Shown here: positions 31,455 to 43,000 of the stretch, one piece after another
How positions within the stretch are numbered: the first letter of the stretch is position 1
Layout: every line of letters starts with the position of its first letter
Assembly (NCBI GenBank): GCA_947243795.1
Contig: OX365928.1
Location: forward strand, 62,001-126,000
DNA from: Saccharomyces uvarum
Lineage: Eukaryota > Ascomycota > Saccharomycetes > Saccharomycetales > Saccharomycetaceae
DNA length: 64,000 bases
Direction of reading: 5' to 3'
Position numbers and translations under genes: made by a program
Notes under the pieces: model-generated
Told to the model about the DNA's origin: nothing
Databases searched by the model: none
The model's input: the letters and a program-made list of their open reading frames with translations, nothing else

Positions 31455-33734
31455 TCATGCTTCATGTTTGTCAGCAATATCCCAGTTGGATAGCCAGTTC
31501 AAATAACGGAAGTTTTCGCTCGAGCCCTCCATTCCGAATGAAATGGGGGAAAAGTACTGGTAGCAGCTGATCACAAGGGCAATGAAACCGGCGTATAGGA
31601 CGAAACGCATGATGCGGCCGCATTTGGACCTGGACCATTTTTGCAAACCGGCGTCGAAACAGTATGCCAAAATGATCAATGCGAAATACAAGGCAGGCAA
31701 GTAGTGGTGAACATAGGTGACTCTGGACATGATGACGAATGGCACGAAATGTAGACCCCAGGCCAGTAGCGGATAGAACCCACCCATTAGGAAAACGTTC
31801 CAGCGGGATGGATTGGTCAAGTCAACGTATTGTCTTTGCCATCTTATCAGTAGGATAACCACAGTAGCCATGAATGCTACGACAGCAGCACTAGAAGCCC
31901 ATGTGGAGACCGGGGTACCTAGTAGGAAGTACTTAGGATTTTCATCCCCCCAGCCACATAGTCTCAGACCAACGTTCAAAGATGGCCATTGCCATGCGGA
32001 AGAAGCTAGATAGTCGAATTTGTCTGGATCTGGTAACAGGGCGTTGTTGGTGGCCATCATGGCTAGGTTCAAATGGATGAAATCTTTGAAGAAATTGGTC
32101 TTTGGATATGTGAAGTCTTCAGGTCTTGGTGGTAAGTTTTCGTTTTCATGAGTTTCGATGTTCCACCATGTTCTTTTATCTCTTCTGAATGGGTTTTTCA
32201 TACAAACAATTTCCTGTTGTCTGAACCCCCATTCGGGCAAACTGTTACCGGTTTGAGCCAAGTAACAATCCATTTCTGTGTTCTTGATGCGGAAAGAGGT
32301 GGTCAAAGTATGTAACTTCTCTGGATCTTCATCCCCTCTTTGGTCCATGATTTCGATGACCCAATTGTCCTTGTTGTCGCCAACAAAGTCGTCACCGTAA
32401 CCGGAAACTTCCCATTGTGACTTCGACACAGGTGCGGCGACTGGATGAGTGTGCAGATTTCTACCTGTACTTTTGTGTACCAACCTATAACTGGCACCGG
32501 CTTTCAGGAATTCAATCTCGGTTTCGTTTTCTGACCATGATGGTAGGCCTCTTTCTCTGTTAAAGAACCACGCGTTGTTTGCATCTTTGTAACCATAACC
32601 GGTAACCTGTTGTTGGTTAGAACCTTCTGGATAACCTTGTACGTGTGAGTGCAATAGGGAGCCTCCAAGAGCCTGGTTTTTGATCGAAACGACGGATGAT
32701 CCGAGGGCAATGTCACGGGGACCTTGTCCAACATCGGACCCGACCAATCTTGCTTGGAAAAGTGATGGCATGTTAGCATCGCCGGTACCGGAGTGCGATA
32801 GTAGATCAAAATGGATCTTGAAACACAGTAGGAAAATGAGGGAGGGAACGATAATGAGTCCGAAGATTCTTGCCAACCAATGGCTGATGTAGGTTTTCCA
32901 CGACATGGATTTGTCCGCCAAGAAGGTCCACAAGTCAACCACAGTATAGATACCGACCATAGTGATGATAAGTAGACCGACCATCTTGACGGAAATCGTG
33001 CAACCTAGAGAAATACCCGTTATCAATAGCCATTTCCACCATTTCCTGGAGAAGGGCTTGGATCTTTGGTTGTGAAACATGACGAAACTAAAGAAGGAGG
33101 CTACAGTGAAAAACAGCAGCATGGAGTCCAAAAGAATGAACCGACCCAAAGTGCTATACGAGTTTTCAAACAGAACCAAAACGGTCATCAACCAAACAGT
33201 GGGCAGCGAAAATCCGATAGCCTTAGCGGTGAAGTAAGCCAGGGGAACGCAAAGCGCAGAAAATGACGCGTTAAACAGTCTCATCTTGACGTAGTCTAAG
33301 TAGTCTGGGTAGAGCTCACCGGAGGGGAAGTCCCAGGATCCGTTGTAGCCTGCTAAATAACCCGACAACCCGACAAGCATCTTCCCCAGGGGAGGATGGA
33401 CATCATGGTAAAATTCGTGTCTTAAGTAGTACGACCCGAACTTGCCGAAGTGCGCCTCATCCCAAACAACACGGTTGTTGATGCCGATCTTGTACATCCT
33501 GGTGAATAGAGCCAGCGCGGTAAAGACCACGGGCATCAGGACGGATTCAAGACGCAACAATGAGTTTTGCGCAGCGACCTTCGCCTTCGAGTAATCTTCC
33601 AAGTTTTTCTCGTCAGTGCTTAACAGCTCATCGTCGGTGCTGACGGAGGACGTCTCCCTTTGTCTCAGTGTGCTCTCTTGCTTAATGTGGGCGGCATTCT
33701 TGTTGCTGTACCCGGTAGACGAAGACAAGGACAT
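31455..33734 (-). CDS. PMT2: Dolichyl-phosphate-mannose protein mannosyltransferase Pmt2
   Basis: Pmt2 is an ER membrane O-mannosyltransferase (GT39) that pairs with Pmt1 and transfers mannose from dolichol phosphate to Ser/Thr of secretory proteins. The 759 residues equal the known length. The N-terminal cytosolic region precedes about eleven membrane helices. The catalytic acidic pair is D92-E93 in [13 protein letters not shown]. The large lumenal loop (about 330-520) carries MIR domains ([36 protein letters not shown]). [22 protein letters not shown] residues lie in the conserved C-terminal helices ([19 protein letters not shown]). Confidence 0.98.
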   Translation of the reverse strand: MSLSSSTGYSNKNAAHIKQESTLRQRETSSVSTDDELLSTDEKNLEDYSKAKVAAQNSLLRLESVLMPVVFTALALFTRMYKIGINNRVVWDEAHFGKFGSYYLRHEFYHDVHPPLGKMLVGLSGYLAGYNGSWDFPSGELYPDYLDYVKMRLFNASFSALCVPLAYFTAKAIGFSLPTVWLMTVLVLFENSYSTLGRFILLDSMLLFFTVASFFSFVMFHNQRSKPFSRKWWKWLLITGISLGCTISVKMVGLLIITMVGIYTVVDLWTFLADKSMSWKTYISHWLARIFGLIIVPSLIFLLCFKIHFDLLSHSGTGDANMPSLFQARLVGSDVGQGPRDIALGSSVVSIKNQALGGSLLHSHVQGYPEGSNQQQVTGYGYKDANNAWFFNRERGLPSWSENETEIEFLKAGASYRLVHKSTGRNLHTHPVAAPVSKSQWEVSGYGDDFVGDNKDNWVIEIMDQRGDEDPEKLHTLTTSFRIKNTEMDCYLAQTGNSLPEWGFRQQEIVCMKNPFRRDKRTWWNIETHENENLPPRPEDFTYPKTNFFKDFIHLNLAMMATNNALLPDPDKFDYLASSAWQWPSLNVGLRLCGWGDENPKYFLLGTPVSTWASSAAVVAFMATVVILLIRWQRQYVDLTNPSRWNVFLMGGFYPLLAWGLHFVPFVIMSRVTYVHHYLPALYFALIILAYCFDAGLQKWSRSKCGRIMRFVLYAGFIALVISCYQYFSPISFGMEGSSENFRYLNWLSNWDIADKHEA

Positions 33735-34047
33735 GATTGCTGGACCACGGTTCGAAACAGAAAGACAGTAGCGGTGTGGACTGAGCCGTTTTTCTTGGTA
33801 ACGTTACTAGCCTCGAGAAATGACCTTCTTGTACCTTCCATGAGAGCCAAAAGCTCCAAAAAAACAATACACGAAACGGGACTTCCTGTTAGTTCTTTCG
33901 TTCTTTTTTTTTTCATATTCTTTTTATTTTTTTTCAGGGCGACGTGTCCAATAATAAACTAGAGTGTCACTGTGTACGGTAGATGTAAGTGACGGTAAAT
34001 CGACCAGCGACGGTAAATAACAGGCGTTAACGTATTTAAATATGTAT
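33735..34047 (-). promoter_or_regulatory. PMT2 promoter and FUN26 3' end
   Basis: The 313-bp spacer contains T-rich runs (around 33904-33913 and 33929-33936), which read as A-rich on the PMT2 coding strand. The FUN26 end lies in GTATTTAAATATGTATC near 34028-34044. I see no gene and no strong regulatory motif. Confidence 0.4.
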
Positions 34048-35595
34048 CTATCTGATGATGGAGTCGATGATGAAGACGAAGACGTAGCTGAGGATGCTGC
34101 CGATTGCCAGACCCGAGGAGACGAAGATGTTGGTGAAGCCACCGGCTGCCTCCTTCTCGTCGTCGTTGTCCAGTTGTTCTGGAACCTTCATGAAGCACAT
34201 GGAGATGACGTGGCCGTTGGTCACGCCGAACAGGAACTGCAGGAACATGTAGCACAGGTCGACGACGACGGAGCCGTTGCGGTCCTCGTTGCCACTTGAG
34301 GAGGAGGTGACGGCCGTGAACACCAGGAACAGCGGGATGGCGGCCACCCGCAGCAGGGAGTAGATGAACGTCTTGCGGGGGGTGAAGTTCTGGTCACGGA
34401 ACATGGGCCAGTCGGCGATGACCCTGCCGTACAGGTCTCCCAGGTTCCACAGCGTGAAGATGAGCGGGATGTACTGTGCGTTGGTCAAGGGCAGGCCCGT
34501 CACGTAGGTGGCAGACGCAAACACGGGGAAAACGAGCGTCACGACGAAGGTGGTGAATATGGAAAGCACCAGATACTTCAGCTTGGCGAACAGGACTTCG
34601 AAGGGGACCTTTAGTTTGAGCTCTTCACCCTCGTCGTCACTATTGTTGCTGTGGTCGTCGTCGTCGTCGCCGTCCACCTGGTCAATCCGCCTGACAATAC
34701 GGATGTCCTCCTCGCTGGAGCGCAGGGACCCTACCAGCACGTCACTGAGACGTCCGTCTTCCACGTTCCAGCTCTCGGCCACTTTCCTGCCAATCTTGCT
34801 CACACTGAACATCACGACGCAAACAGTGACCACGAGCGTGGTAGTGAAGAAGTACAGGAGAATGCCCCCCGTGGTGGAAACAGACGAGTTTTCGATGAAC
34901 GACAGGGCAAAAAGTACCAGCGAGGGCAGCACCCCGGCCACGGCCTGGCCCACCATCACGCCCTGACTGTACTCAGAACCGAAGACATTGGCTATGGCCA
35001 TTATACCGTTCTGTGTCATAGCCGTCCCCATGGAACTGATCACCACGAGCCCCATGATGAACATGAAGTTGAACCATTTGGGCAAGAGAAAATGCAGGAC
35101 GGTGAAGAAGCACATGACGAGGAAAACGATGATCTCCCATACAAGCCCGTTCATCACTCTTCTCGAGTACTTGTACTGTCTCCTGGCCAGGTAGATGTTG
35201 AACAGCATTGCGGATATGGTGGAGAAGGACATCATAGAGCTCGTGAAGATCTTGGCCCAAATGGACGTGTCCTTGAAAATGTCGTGTTTGAAATACTGCG
35301 ACGCACTGAGAATGCAATTCCATGGCCACAAGAGACCTATCCCTATCGTGAAAAAAGTAATATACGAGAAGTTTCGTAGTTTTTTCTTCAGCGGCAATGC
35401 GTCCAGTGGTTCAATGGACACAGAGTGGTGTCTTTCGTAATCGTCGTCGCCGTCGTTATCCGAGTGTTCGTCGCCCTGTGGCTCATACTCCTCTCTGGAG
35501 CGTGGTGGCACTTCTGCATGGGTATCGGCCAGTGCAGGCTCGGGTGCTACCAGGGTATAATGTTTGGGGTTATCAGTGTCAGCACGAGAACTCAT
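34048..35595 (-). CDS. FUN26: Vacuolar equilibrative nucleoside transporter Fun26
   Basis: Fun26 is the SLC29/ENT family nucleoside and nucleobase transporter of the vacuolar membrane, also able to carry nicotinamide riboside. The protein has 515 residues (517 recalled). An acidic cytosolic N-terminus (to about residue 80) precedes some eleven membrane helices, starting with IGIGLLWPWNCILSASQYF. A long hydrophilic loop rich in Asp/Asn (DQVDGDDDDDHSNNSDDEGEE) separates helices 6 and 7. The ENT signature region WNLGDLYGRVIADWP is present. The start at 35595 (MSSRADTDNPK) is the first in-frame ATG. The leader carries two short upstream frames, one overlapping this start. The coding region is GC-rich. 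Confidence 0.96.
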   Translation of the reverse strand: MSSRADTDNPKHYTLVAPEPALADTHAEVPPRSREEYEPQGDEHSDNDGDDDYERHHSVSIEPLDALPLKKKLRNFSYITFFTIGIGLLWPWNCILSASQYFKHDIFKDTSIWAKIFTSSMMSFSTISAMLFNIYLARRQYKYSRRVMNGLVWEIIVFLVMCFFTVLHFLLPKWFNFMFIMGLVVISSMGTAMTQNGIMAIANVFGSEYSQGVMVGQAVAGVLPSLVLFALSFIENSSVSTTGGILLYFFTTTLVVTVCVVMFSVSKIGRKVAESWNVEDGRLSDVLVGSLRSSEEDIRIVRRIDQVDGDDDDDHSNNSDDEGEELKLKVPFEVLFAKLKYLVLSIFTTFVVTLVFPVFASATYVTGLPLTNAQYIPLIFTLWNLGDLYGRVIADWPMFRDQNFTPRKTFIYSLLRVAAIPLFLVFTAVTSSSSGNEDRNGSVVVDLCYMFLQFLFGVTNGHVISMCFMKVPEQLDNDDEKEAAGGFTNIFVSSGLAIGSILSYVFVFIIDSIIR

Positions 35596-35988
35596 CTTGC
35601 CATCCAGCGTACTCTCCTGTATTCTATGATAATTAGTCACCGTAGCGTAAATCACTCATCTTTTAAGATTTCTAGTCTTTTTTTTCTCTTGCGGGAAAAT
35701 ATTTCTGATTATGGTAATAAAATAATAGTAATATGATGTTGATATAGCAAAAACTGCAAGCTTTGTAGTTTGATTGAACGGTTTTTGGTTTTAGAAATAC
35801 TATAAATATATATGTATATAAAAGAGATAGAAAGGGGATGAAAGAAAAACGTAAAGAGATAAAAAAAAGTAGGGGGGTAAAGTGTAACATGAAGACATGG
35901 GGATGTGGTGCCGGTGGGATCGTTGCAACTTTATAATGTGGTAATGTACAGAAAGGAGGAGAGGAGGCAAAGGAAGCGAATATGCGGC
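35596..35988 (-). promoter_or_regulatory. FUN26 promoter/leader and CCR4 3' end
   Basis: The 393-bp spacer has no gene. On the minus strand an ATG at 35659 opens an eight-codon frame ending at 35633. Another ATG at 35603 opens a three-codon frame (Met-Ala-Arg) whose TGA overlaps the FUN26 ATG. An ATATATATGTATATAAAAG stretch near 35805-35824 is a plausible CCR4 efficiency element or a TATA-like sequence. Confidence 0.4.
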
Positions 35989-38490
35989 TCACACTTTCCT
36001 ACTGCCTGTATTCGTCTTCATGAATTCAAATCTTGCTAGCAATGGGATATGGTCACTGGGGAATTTGTCATTGGGGAACCCGATAAACTTATCCACGTAC
36101 TCAGGGTCCACTTCGCCCAATAGCCCACGCACTCTTAGCGCGTGCGTGGAGAACCATATGTAGTCAATGACGTCTGTGAATGAAGGTGTGAAATTGGTGA
36201 ATGGCAGCTCCCCGATACAGTTGTAGCTCGATTTTAGAGCCAAATTGTGCGAGAAGTTTTTCTCTGACATGTAGCCGAAATCTCTGCTGCTGCCCTCTTG
36301 GTGTGCCTGAACACGGCCTGTACTTATCAATTCGTATACGGCGGAGTTGATGTACGAATTGAAGTCACCGCAGATGAGCACGGGAGATTTCTTGATGTCC
36401 TGTCTGGAGTTGTGCGTCGCGTCCTCTTTCAGCAACGTTTCTAGATGGTCTAGTAAGACACCCACTTGGAACGTCTTCACGTCGTTGAACTTGGGATCCC
36501 AGTGTAAATGTGTGGTGACCACCCAAATGGTATCGCCGCTGAAGACGTGCTGAAGTTTCAAGAACAGCGCGACGTTATCCTTGTTCATGGCGCGGTTCAA
36601 ATAGTCTTCCGTTCTTTGGAACTTCTTGTGTTTCATCCAGGCACCGCTGAAATCCATGGAGTCTCTGTTGACCATTTTGAACTGGTCTCTTTTAAAGAAA
36701 ATACAACACCCGTCAACTTTCTTGGAGTCCTTGGAGTGCATGGTCTTTGCTCTTGCCTTTGCATGAAAAACACCGGTATAGCCGTGTTTTTCCAACAGTG
36801 GCACCCAGTAGTCCTCAAACGTCTTGGACTCGACTTCTTGTAAACACAACACGTCACTGCTGTACGACAAAATCTGTTCCTTTAGCTTGTTACGTCTGTA
36901 CTCCCAACTCAATGCCCATGATGGTGTATAACGGTACATTTTGGGAGTGGCGTAGTGTTGGCACAGAGTGTTGTACGATAGGACGGTGAACGATCTCTTG
37001 GTCAGATCGGCGGTCAAATGTTCCGTGGATTGTTGCAAGGAGTCGTATTCTCTTTGCGGTTCCCCATCGGTATTGATCTCGATGAACCTGCGCTCGTGAG
37101 GTAAGGTGATCTCCGGTCTGTTGTCTCTTAGGTAGAAGATCAGTCCCGTGACAGATTTTTCTGTGAGAATCTTCAAAAACTGCCTGTCCAAGGGATTGCC
37201 CTCTACACCGAGAAACTGCAGGTTGCACAGATTGCCGAATTCCCATGGTAGCGTGGTGACCATGTTATCGAAGAAATACAGGTATTTCAACTGGAAGCAG
37301 GAGCCCAGTTCCGCTGGTAGCGACGTCAACCTGTTATGGGACAGGTCCAAGACACGCAGGTTGTCCAAACGCTTAATCTCTGGTGGCAGTTCCGTGAGGC
37401 CGTTACCATTCAAATACAGTCTTGTGAGGAAATCATACTTGAAGATGTTGGGGCTGATGCTGAAGATTTGCAGGTTGGACAGGTCCAGCGCGTGCCACAA
37501 TTGGTCGTCGTATTTCGAGTCCTTGGGCATGACCATTCTGTTTTCAATGTCGTCGTCCTCATCGATGCTGTACTGGGACAGTTTCTTGTGTTGCAAGAGC
37601 GCCAGATTGGCCTCATCCTTGCCATTGGCAAACAGCTCTATCTTCGGGGTCAAGGGAGTTGACACGGCGCTGTTGGCCGCAGTGCCAGAGGGGGTACTGT
37701 CCCCCGTGGGCTGCTGTTTCTTTGCTGTCTTCCCGTCGGTGAGAGTGTCCGCCATCTCCATCAGGGCCTGCTTGGTGCAGTCGACCAGTGATTTCGAGGC
37801 CTCTGCGATGTGAGACTGCTGGAAATCAGTGGGCTGCAAGGCCGGTGGTGGCAGCTGAGGTGGGGGGCCGATTTGGCCCGGGACCTGTTGTTGTGCCTGT
37901 TGTTGTGCCTGTTGCTGCGCTTGCTGTTGCGCCTGTTGCGCCTGTTGCGTGGCTAGGTACTTCTTCATTGCGTTTTGCCTAGCGTAAATGTTGGGCTGCC
38001 CCAGGGACTGGGCGGACACCGCAGCCAGATGCAATTGAAGCTTCCAGATGGGGTTGTTCAGTAGCGAAGGGTCGTCCAAGTGCGGGTGTAGTAAAGGGTT
38101 GCTGGCGTTCACGTTGATGTTAACGGGGGTGCCCACTGTCGGGATCATCCCTAGAGGGTTGGCCGTGGCCGTGGGAGCGTTCATCACCATTCCGCTGCTG
38201 TTGTTGTTGTTGTTGTCCATGCTCAAATTGAGCAAGTTTGTGTTCCCGTTGGCCAATTGGTCGAGTAACTGGCGCGAGTTGTTGTTGGCAGGAGTGTGCA
38301 CGTCGTTGCTGCCCATCAGCCCGGGGGGAGGCATGTTGGAGAGCTGGTTCATGTGCAGCTGCTGCTGCAGGGTGTTCGGTGTACCCTTTCCCAGCAAGCC
38401 GGCGTGCTGCTGCTGCTGCTGCTGCTGCTGTGGCTGTTGCTGCTGCTGTGGGCCCAGGTTAGTATAGCCTAGTAGAGAAGGGTCGTTCAT
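35989..38490 (-). CDS. CCR4: Ccr4-Not deadenylase catalytic subunit Ccr4
   Basis: Ccr4 is the main cytoplasmic poly(A) exonuclease of the Ccr4-Not complex. It has 833 residues (837 recalled). The N-terminus is rich in Gln and Asn: a polyQ block near residue 15-28, and [10 protein letters not shown] repeats near 175-200. Leucine-rich repeats (about 330-470, e.g. [18 protein letters not shown]) bind Caf1/Pop2. The endonuclease/exonuclease/phosphatase domain runs from about 500 to the end, with catalytic Glu552 (LCLQEVES) and His814 (PSDHIPLL) visible. The asparagine run is shorter and the second glutamine repeat longer than in the S. cerevisiae protein I remember. It ends TNTGSRKV. Confidence 0.98.
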   Translation of the reverse strand: MNDPSLLGYTNLGPQQQQQPQQQQQQQQHAGLLGKGTPNTLQQQLHMNQLSNMPPPGLMGSNDVHTPANNNSRQLLDQLANGNTNLLNLSMDNNNNNSSGMVMNAPTATANPLGMIPTVGTPVNINVNASNPLLHPHLDDPSLLNNPIWKLQLHLAAVSAQSLGQPNIYARQNAMKKYLATQQAQQAQQQAQQQAQQQAQQQVPGQIGPPPQLPPPALQPTDFQQSHIAEASKSLVDCTKQALMEMADTLTDGKTAKKQQPTGDSTPSGTAANSAVSTPLTPKIELFANGKDEANLALLQHKKLSQYSIDEDDDIENRMVMPKDSKYDDQLWHALDLSNLQIFSISPNIFKYDFLTRLYLNGNGLTELPPEIKRLDNLRVLDLSHNRLTSLPAELGSCFQLKYLYFFDNMVTTLPWEFGNLCNLQFLGVEGNPLDRQFLKILTEKSVTGLIFYLRDNRPEITLPHERRFIEINTDGEPQREYDSLQQSTEHLTADLTKRSFTVLSYNTLCQHYATPKMYRYTPSWALSWEYRRNKLKEQILSYSSDVLCLQEVESKTFEDYWVPLLEKHGYTGVFHAKARAKTMHSKDSKKVDGCCIFFKRDQFKMVNRDSMDFSGAWMKHKKFQRTEDYLNRAMNKDNVALFLKLQHVFSGDTIWVVTTHLHWDPKFNDVKTFQVGVLLDHLETLLKEDATHNSRQDIKKSPVLICGDFNSYINSAVYELISTGRVQAHQEGSSRDFGYMSEKNFSHNLALKSSYNCIGELPFTNFTPSFTDVIDYIWFSTHALRVRGLLGEVDPEYVDKFIGFPNDKFPSDHIPLLARFEFMKTNTGSRKV
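37888..37948. repeat. Imperfect Gln/Ala coding repeat in CCR4
   Basis: Tandem units encoding QQAQ on the minus strand (TTGTTGTGCC/TTGCTGCGC on the plus strand) form the [18 protein letters not shown] stretch of Ccr4. Expected to be length-variable between strains. Confidence 0.7.
38407..38452. repeat. CAG/CTG repeat encoding the Ccr4 N-terminal polyQ
   Basis: On the plus strand the run is mostly CTG with TTG interruptions (TGCTGCTGCTGCTGCTG). It encodes polyglutamine near Ccr4 residues 14-28 on the minus strand. A likely site of repeat-length variation. Confidence 0.75.
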
Positions 38491-38726
38491 AAGAGGAGGT
38501 ATAGATGACGTAGATCGAGATTCCCTTGCTGCTATCCCTTATGTTGTGCCGTTGTGGCTCACTCACTGTAAGGTGGAAACTTTTTCAAATTTTTTCGTTG
38601 TTGGTCCGTTTTTCGCAAGAACGGACGATAACAAAAGACTAAAGGGCTATAGTTGGATCTACAATGGCGAGGATTCATCTGACGCTAGGGGAGAAGGATA
38701 CGTATACGTAGGCGTATGTAGATTAC
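38491..38726 (-). other. CCR4 promoter and ATS1 3' end
   Basis: The 236-bp spacer includes a T-rich stretch (about 38578-38596, with RRPE-like AATTTTTTC). A CGTATACGTAGGCGTATGTAG element follows near 38700-38720, which suits ATS1 3'-end formation. No gene is seen. Confidence 0.35.
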
Positions 38727-39734
38727 TTAGCGCTGGTCGAGCACGATCCAGGTGGATGCGCACCCGCCGAACACGCGGGGCCTGGTGGCGTACCGGCCCA
38801 CGAGTTGCAGCCCAGGCTGCGACCCTCGTTGAGGGCCGCAGTTGCCGTGCTCTCCCCAGCCCCAGCAGTGCACGTCGTAGTGGGGATGTGGCTCTTCTTG
38901 GCCGGCCGTGACCAGGATGCCATGCTCGCTGCCAGCAGTGAAGTCGGCGATGGGCACGCCCACGCCGACTTGTGGGAACAGCTGGGCGTGCGTGCCCCTG
39001 CCAAACGACTCCACGGTGCTCTGGCACGTGTCCCAAACGTGGATCGAGGTCCACATGCAGCGGACCTCGAGTCCGACCCTTTCTTCTTGCTGCTCGAGAT
39101 GGAACCCTGCGGGCAGGCGACCGGATGCGTGCGCCATGCGGCCGTTCTTGTCCACCACGACCAGGAAGTCCTTGCCCATGGTCACGTAGTCCACAGCCAC
39201 AGACCCTGAATCGCACACCAGCGTGGGCTCTGCCACCGACCGGCACTTGCGCGCCTGCAGCTGGCACTTGGTGTTGCTGCCCCAGCCGTATACCTGCGAG
39301 CCCTGCACCACCACGAAGTTCTGGAAGCACCCGTATACTGCTATGCGGCCACCTGCTGGATCCAGCCGCAGCTGCCGCTGCTCGAACTCGTAACGACCGC
39401 CTCCTCGCTGCCATATATGGCCTTGTGTGTCCACCACGACCGTCGTGTCCCAGCCGCATGCCACGTCGACTACTGGCGCCGGCACCTCGATGGCCGTCCA
39501 GCCACGCACCTGCTGCAGGGCACACTCGCCCTGCAGCTCACCTCGCCTGTTGTCCCCACACCCGGCCAGGGTCCCATTGCTCATCAGCACCACGCTGTGG
39601 TTCCCCCCGCACGCTATCTTCGACATTCTGCCATCGCCTGCCAGTATGGACCTCTGCGGCGTGTCCACGTCCCTGTCGTGCGCCAATCCCAGCTGGCCCT
39701 GTCCGTTGGACCCAAACGAATACATACAGCTCAT
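38727..39734 (-). CDS. ATS1: RCC1-like protein Ats1 (Kti13), Elongator/diphthamide partner
   Basis: Ats1/Kti13 is an RCC1-fold beta-propeller protein that binds Kti11/Dph3. It supports Elongator-dependent wobble-uridine modification of tRNA and diphthamide synthesis; it was first linked to microtubules. The protein has 335 residues. RCC1-type blades are visible: [53 protein letters not shown] and [13 protein letters not shown]. The start at 39734 (MSCMYSFG) matches the known N-terminus; in-frame codons upstream have no ATG. The gene is unusually GC-rich for yeast (36 of 60 bases in 39001-39060), which creates several long false frames on both strands. It diverges from FUN30. Confidence 0.95.
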   Translation of the reverse strand: MSCMYSFGSNGQGQLGLAHDRDVDTPQRSILAGDGRMSKIACGGNHSVVLMSNGTLAGCGDNRRGELQGECALQQVRGWTAIEVPAPVVDVACGWDTTVVVDTQGHIWQRGGGRYEFEQRQLRLDPAGGRIAVYGCFQNFVVVQGSQVYGWGSNTKCQLQARKCRSVAEPTLVCDSGSVAVDYVTMGKDFLVVVDKNGRMAHASGRLPAGFHLEQQEERVGLEVRCMWTSIHVWDTCQSTVESFGRGTHAQLFPQVGVGVPIADFTAGSEHGILVTAGQEEPHPHYDVHCWGWGEHGNCGPQRGSQPGLQLVGRYATRPRVFGGCASTWIVLDQR

Positions 39735-40030
39735 CACTGCACCCCTGCACAAGCCTGCAACAGCCCCTTTCAATACTTATTATCTGTGATGCTGTTGTAT
39801 GTTAAAGGCTAAAACGGCTGCGTTACCCCCCGCCGCCGCGAAATTTTTCAGAATTTTTCACTTTGACAGGTTGAAAGAGAGGTTATGGGCCCATCAGGCA
39901 GTACAACACGTCCGTTAGAGCAGTGGTGGTGTTGCGATAGTGCTTGAGATTCGTGATTTTGGCTACATATAGACACTAGATCGCCCATATCAAAGAAAAA
40001 GTAGGAAAAAAATACGCTACGGTACAGATC
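39735..40030. promoter_or_regulatory. ATS1/FUN30 divergent promoter
   Basis: The 296-bp spacer centres on a GC-rich core, TTACCCCCCGCCGCCGCG (about 39823-39840). This is followed directly by AAATTTTTCAGAATTTTTCA, two tandem RRPE-like elements (39841-39860). The core is near but not equal to Reb1 or URS1 consensus; CGCG is an Rsc3-type core. Regulation is inferred. Confidence 0.4.
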
Positions 40031-43000
40031 ATGAACGGTTCGCATTCCAACGATGAGGATGACTTAGTGCAGGTGCCCGAGACGTCTTCTCCCACTAAGA
40101 CGATGTCGTCGTCTCCCCTAAAGGCAGCTTCGACGGTTCCGGACGCTAACGTAGCCTCTTTGAGGAGCAGGTTCACGTTCAAGCCCTCGGAGGCCGGCGA
40201 GGGGGCCCATGTCTCGAATCCTACGCCATCGGGGAGCCCTGAAGTGGCCTTAGTGAACCTGGCGAAGGAGTTTCCGGACTTTTCGCAGACACTGGTGCAG
40301 GCAGTCTTCAAGTCCAACTCCTTTAACATGCACTCTGCTAGAGAACGGCTCACGCGGTTGAGGCAACAGAGGCAGAACTGGACGTGGAATAAGAACGCAT
40401 CCCCCAAGAAACCAGAGATCCCGCTGCCTGCCAGGAAGACGCTGCCGCTGGCCAACACCAGCCGTCTGTCGTCCATCCACAGTAACGGCAACAACAATAA
40501 GTCCTCCAAGATAACGGTGGCCAAGCAGAAGACGTCGATTTTCGACCGTTACTCAAATGTCATCAACCAAAAACAGTACACTTTTGAATTGCCCAATAAT
40601 TTGAACATAGACTCGGAGGCACTGAGCAAGCTGCCCGTGAGCTACAACAAAAAGAGAAGGCTCGTGAGAGCAGACCAGCACCCACAGGGCAAGTCCCAGG
40701 TGTCTGCCACCACGCAATTGGGCTCTGCAAGAGAGAAACTGCTTGCAAACCGCAAATACGGCCACCACACCGGTGACAACAACGAAGAGGAGGAGGAAAG
40801 CATGATGACCGACGACGACGACGCAAGCGGTGACGACTATATGGAGTCCACGCCGCAGATAAACCTGGATGAACAGGTCTTGCAGTTCATCAACGACTCC
40901 GACATTGTCGACTTGTCTGATCTCTCCGACACTACAATGCACAAGGCTCAGCTCATAGTCTCTCACAGGCCCTACGCCTCTCTGAACGCCTTTGCAAATA
41001 CAGACTTCAACGACAAGGACACCGAGGTAGCTGCCTCAGGCAAGAGGAAACGACGCTCGGCGGCAACCGCCAACGAAAGCGAACGGTTGCTCGATAAGAT
41101 CACCCAGAGCATTAGAGGCTACAATGCCATCGAGTCCGTCATCAAAAAGTGTTCGTCCTACGGTGATCTGGTCACCTCACAGATGAAGAAATGGGGGCTT
41201 CAAGTTGGCGATAACTCCGAGTTGGACGTGATGAATTTCGACGAAGGTGACGACGACGATGATGATGATGAAGATGATGAAGATAACAATGGTGCCGGTA
41301 CCGCTGGTGTACACGACCAGCACAATGGCAAAGAGATGGCAAGGGCCGTCGTGGAAGGGTTCGATGAGACTAGCGCGGAACCTACTCCTGCACTAGAAGA
41401 AAGAGAAACACGGACTAGGAACACATCCGAGGCATTGGTGAAGTCCGACGAAGAAGGTGTGGATCTGGAGGCAATTGATGACGAATTGCCGCAATCCGAA
41501 CATGAAGACGACGACTACGAGGAGGAGGACGAAGACTACAATGACGAAGAGGAAGACGTGGAATATGACGACGAAGACGACGATGACGATGACGAATTCG
41601 TGGCCACGAGAAAGAACAGACATGTGACCTCCACCACTAACAGAAACGGTCGTAAACCGATTGTCAAATTCTTCAAGGGCAAACCAAGATTGCTGAGCTC
41701 CGAAATCTCACTGAAGGACTACCAACAAACCGGTATAAACTGGCTGAATCTGCTCTACCACAACAAGATGTCATGTATCCTGGCAGACGACATGGGTCTG
41801 GGTAAGACGTGCCAAGTCATTTCATTTTTCGCATATTTGAAACAAATCAACGAGCCGGGTCCTCACTTGGTCGTTGTGCCATCATCCACTCTAGAAAATT
41901 GGTTAAGAGAGTTCCAGAAATTTTGTCCCGCTATGAAAATCGAGCCTTACTATGGCTCTTTGCAAGAAAGAGAAGAATTGCGTGATATCTTGGAAAGAAA
42001 CTCTGGGAAATATGACGTTATTGTGACCACGTACAACTTAGCCGCGGGCAATAAATACGACGTTTCATTTTTGAAGAATAGAAACTTCAATGTGGTGGTC
42101 TATGATGAAGGTCATATGTTGAAGAATTCCACTTCGGAAAGGTTTGCCAAATTGATGAAAATTCGTGCGAACTTTCGTCTTTTATTGACCGGTACACCAT
42201 TACAAAATAACTTGAAGGAATTGATGTCACTGTTGGAATTCATCATGCCCAATCTTTTCATTTCTAAGAAAGATTCATTCGATGCGATCTTTAAACAGCG
42301 AGCCAAAACGACAGACGATAACAAAAGCCACAACCCGCTCTTGGCGCAAGAAGCTATCACAAGAGCGAAAACAATGATGAAACCGTTTATTTTGAGAAGA
42401 CGTAAGGACCAAGTATTGAAGCATCTACCTCCAAAGCACACGCATATCCAATTTTGTGAGTTGAACCCCGTACAAAGGAAAATTTACGACAAGGAAATTA
42501 AAACCGTATTAGAACATAAAAGAATGGTTAAGGATGGGGAATTGCCCAAGGATGCAAAGGAAAGATCCAAAATACAATCTTCGAGCTCTAAGAATCTTAT
42601 AATGGCACTGCGGAAGGCTTCCCTCCATCCACTTCTATTCAGAAACATTTATGACGCCAAAATGATTACTAAAATGAGTGACGCCATCCTGGATGAGCCT
42701 GCGTATGCTGAAAACGGTAACAGAGAATACATCAAGGAAGATATGAGTTACATGACCGATTTTGAATTGCACAAACTATGTTGTAACTTTCCCAAGACAC
42801 TGTCGAAATATCAACTACACAATAACGAATGGATGCATTCCGGTAAGATTGATGCGTTGAAGAAACTGCTGAAGACTATTATCATTGACAAACAGGAAAA
42901 AGTTCTGATTTTCTCGTTATTCACTCAAGTGTTGGATATTTTGGAAATGGTTTTGTCCACTTTAAATTATAAATTTTTGAGATTAGATGGGTCCACCCAA

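Noticed and set aside
38659-39805. Long open frames on both strands (up to 288 codons) over ATS1
   Set aside because: They are shadows caused by the high GC content of ATS1. Their products are Arg/Pro/Ala-rich with no known domain, while the ATS1 frame has clear RCC1-like repeats.
39823-39840. Reb1 or URS1 site in the ATS1/FUN30 spacer
   Set aside because: TTACCCCCCG is not the Reb1 core TTACCCG, and the GCCGCCGCG core lacks the flanks of URS1; recorded only as a GC-rich promoter core.
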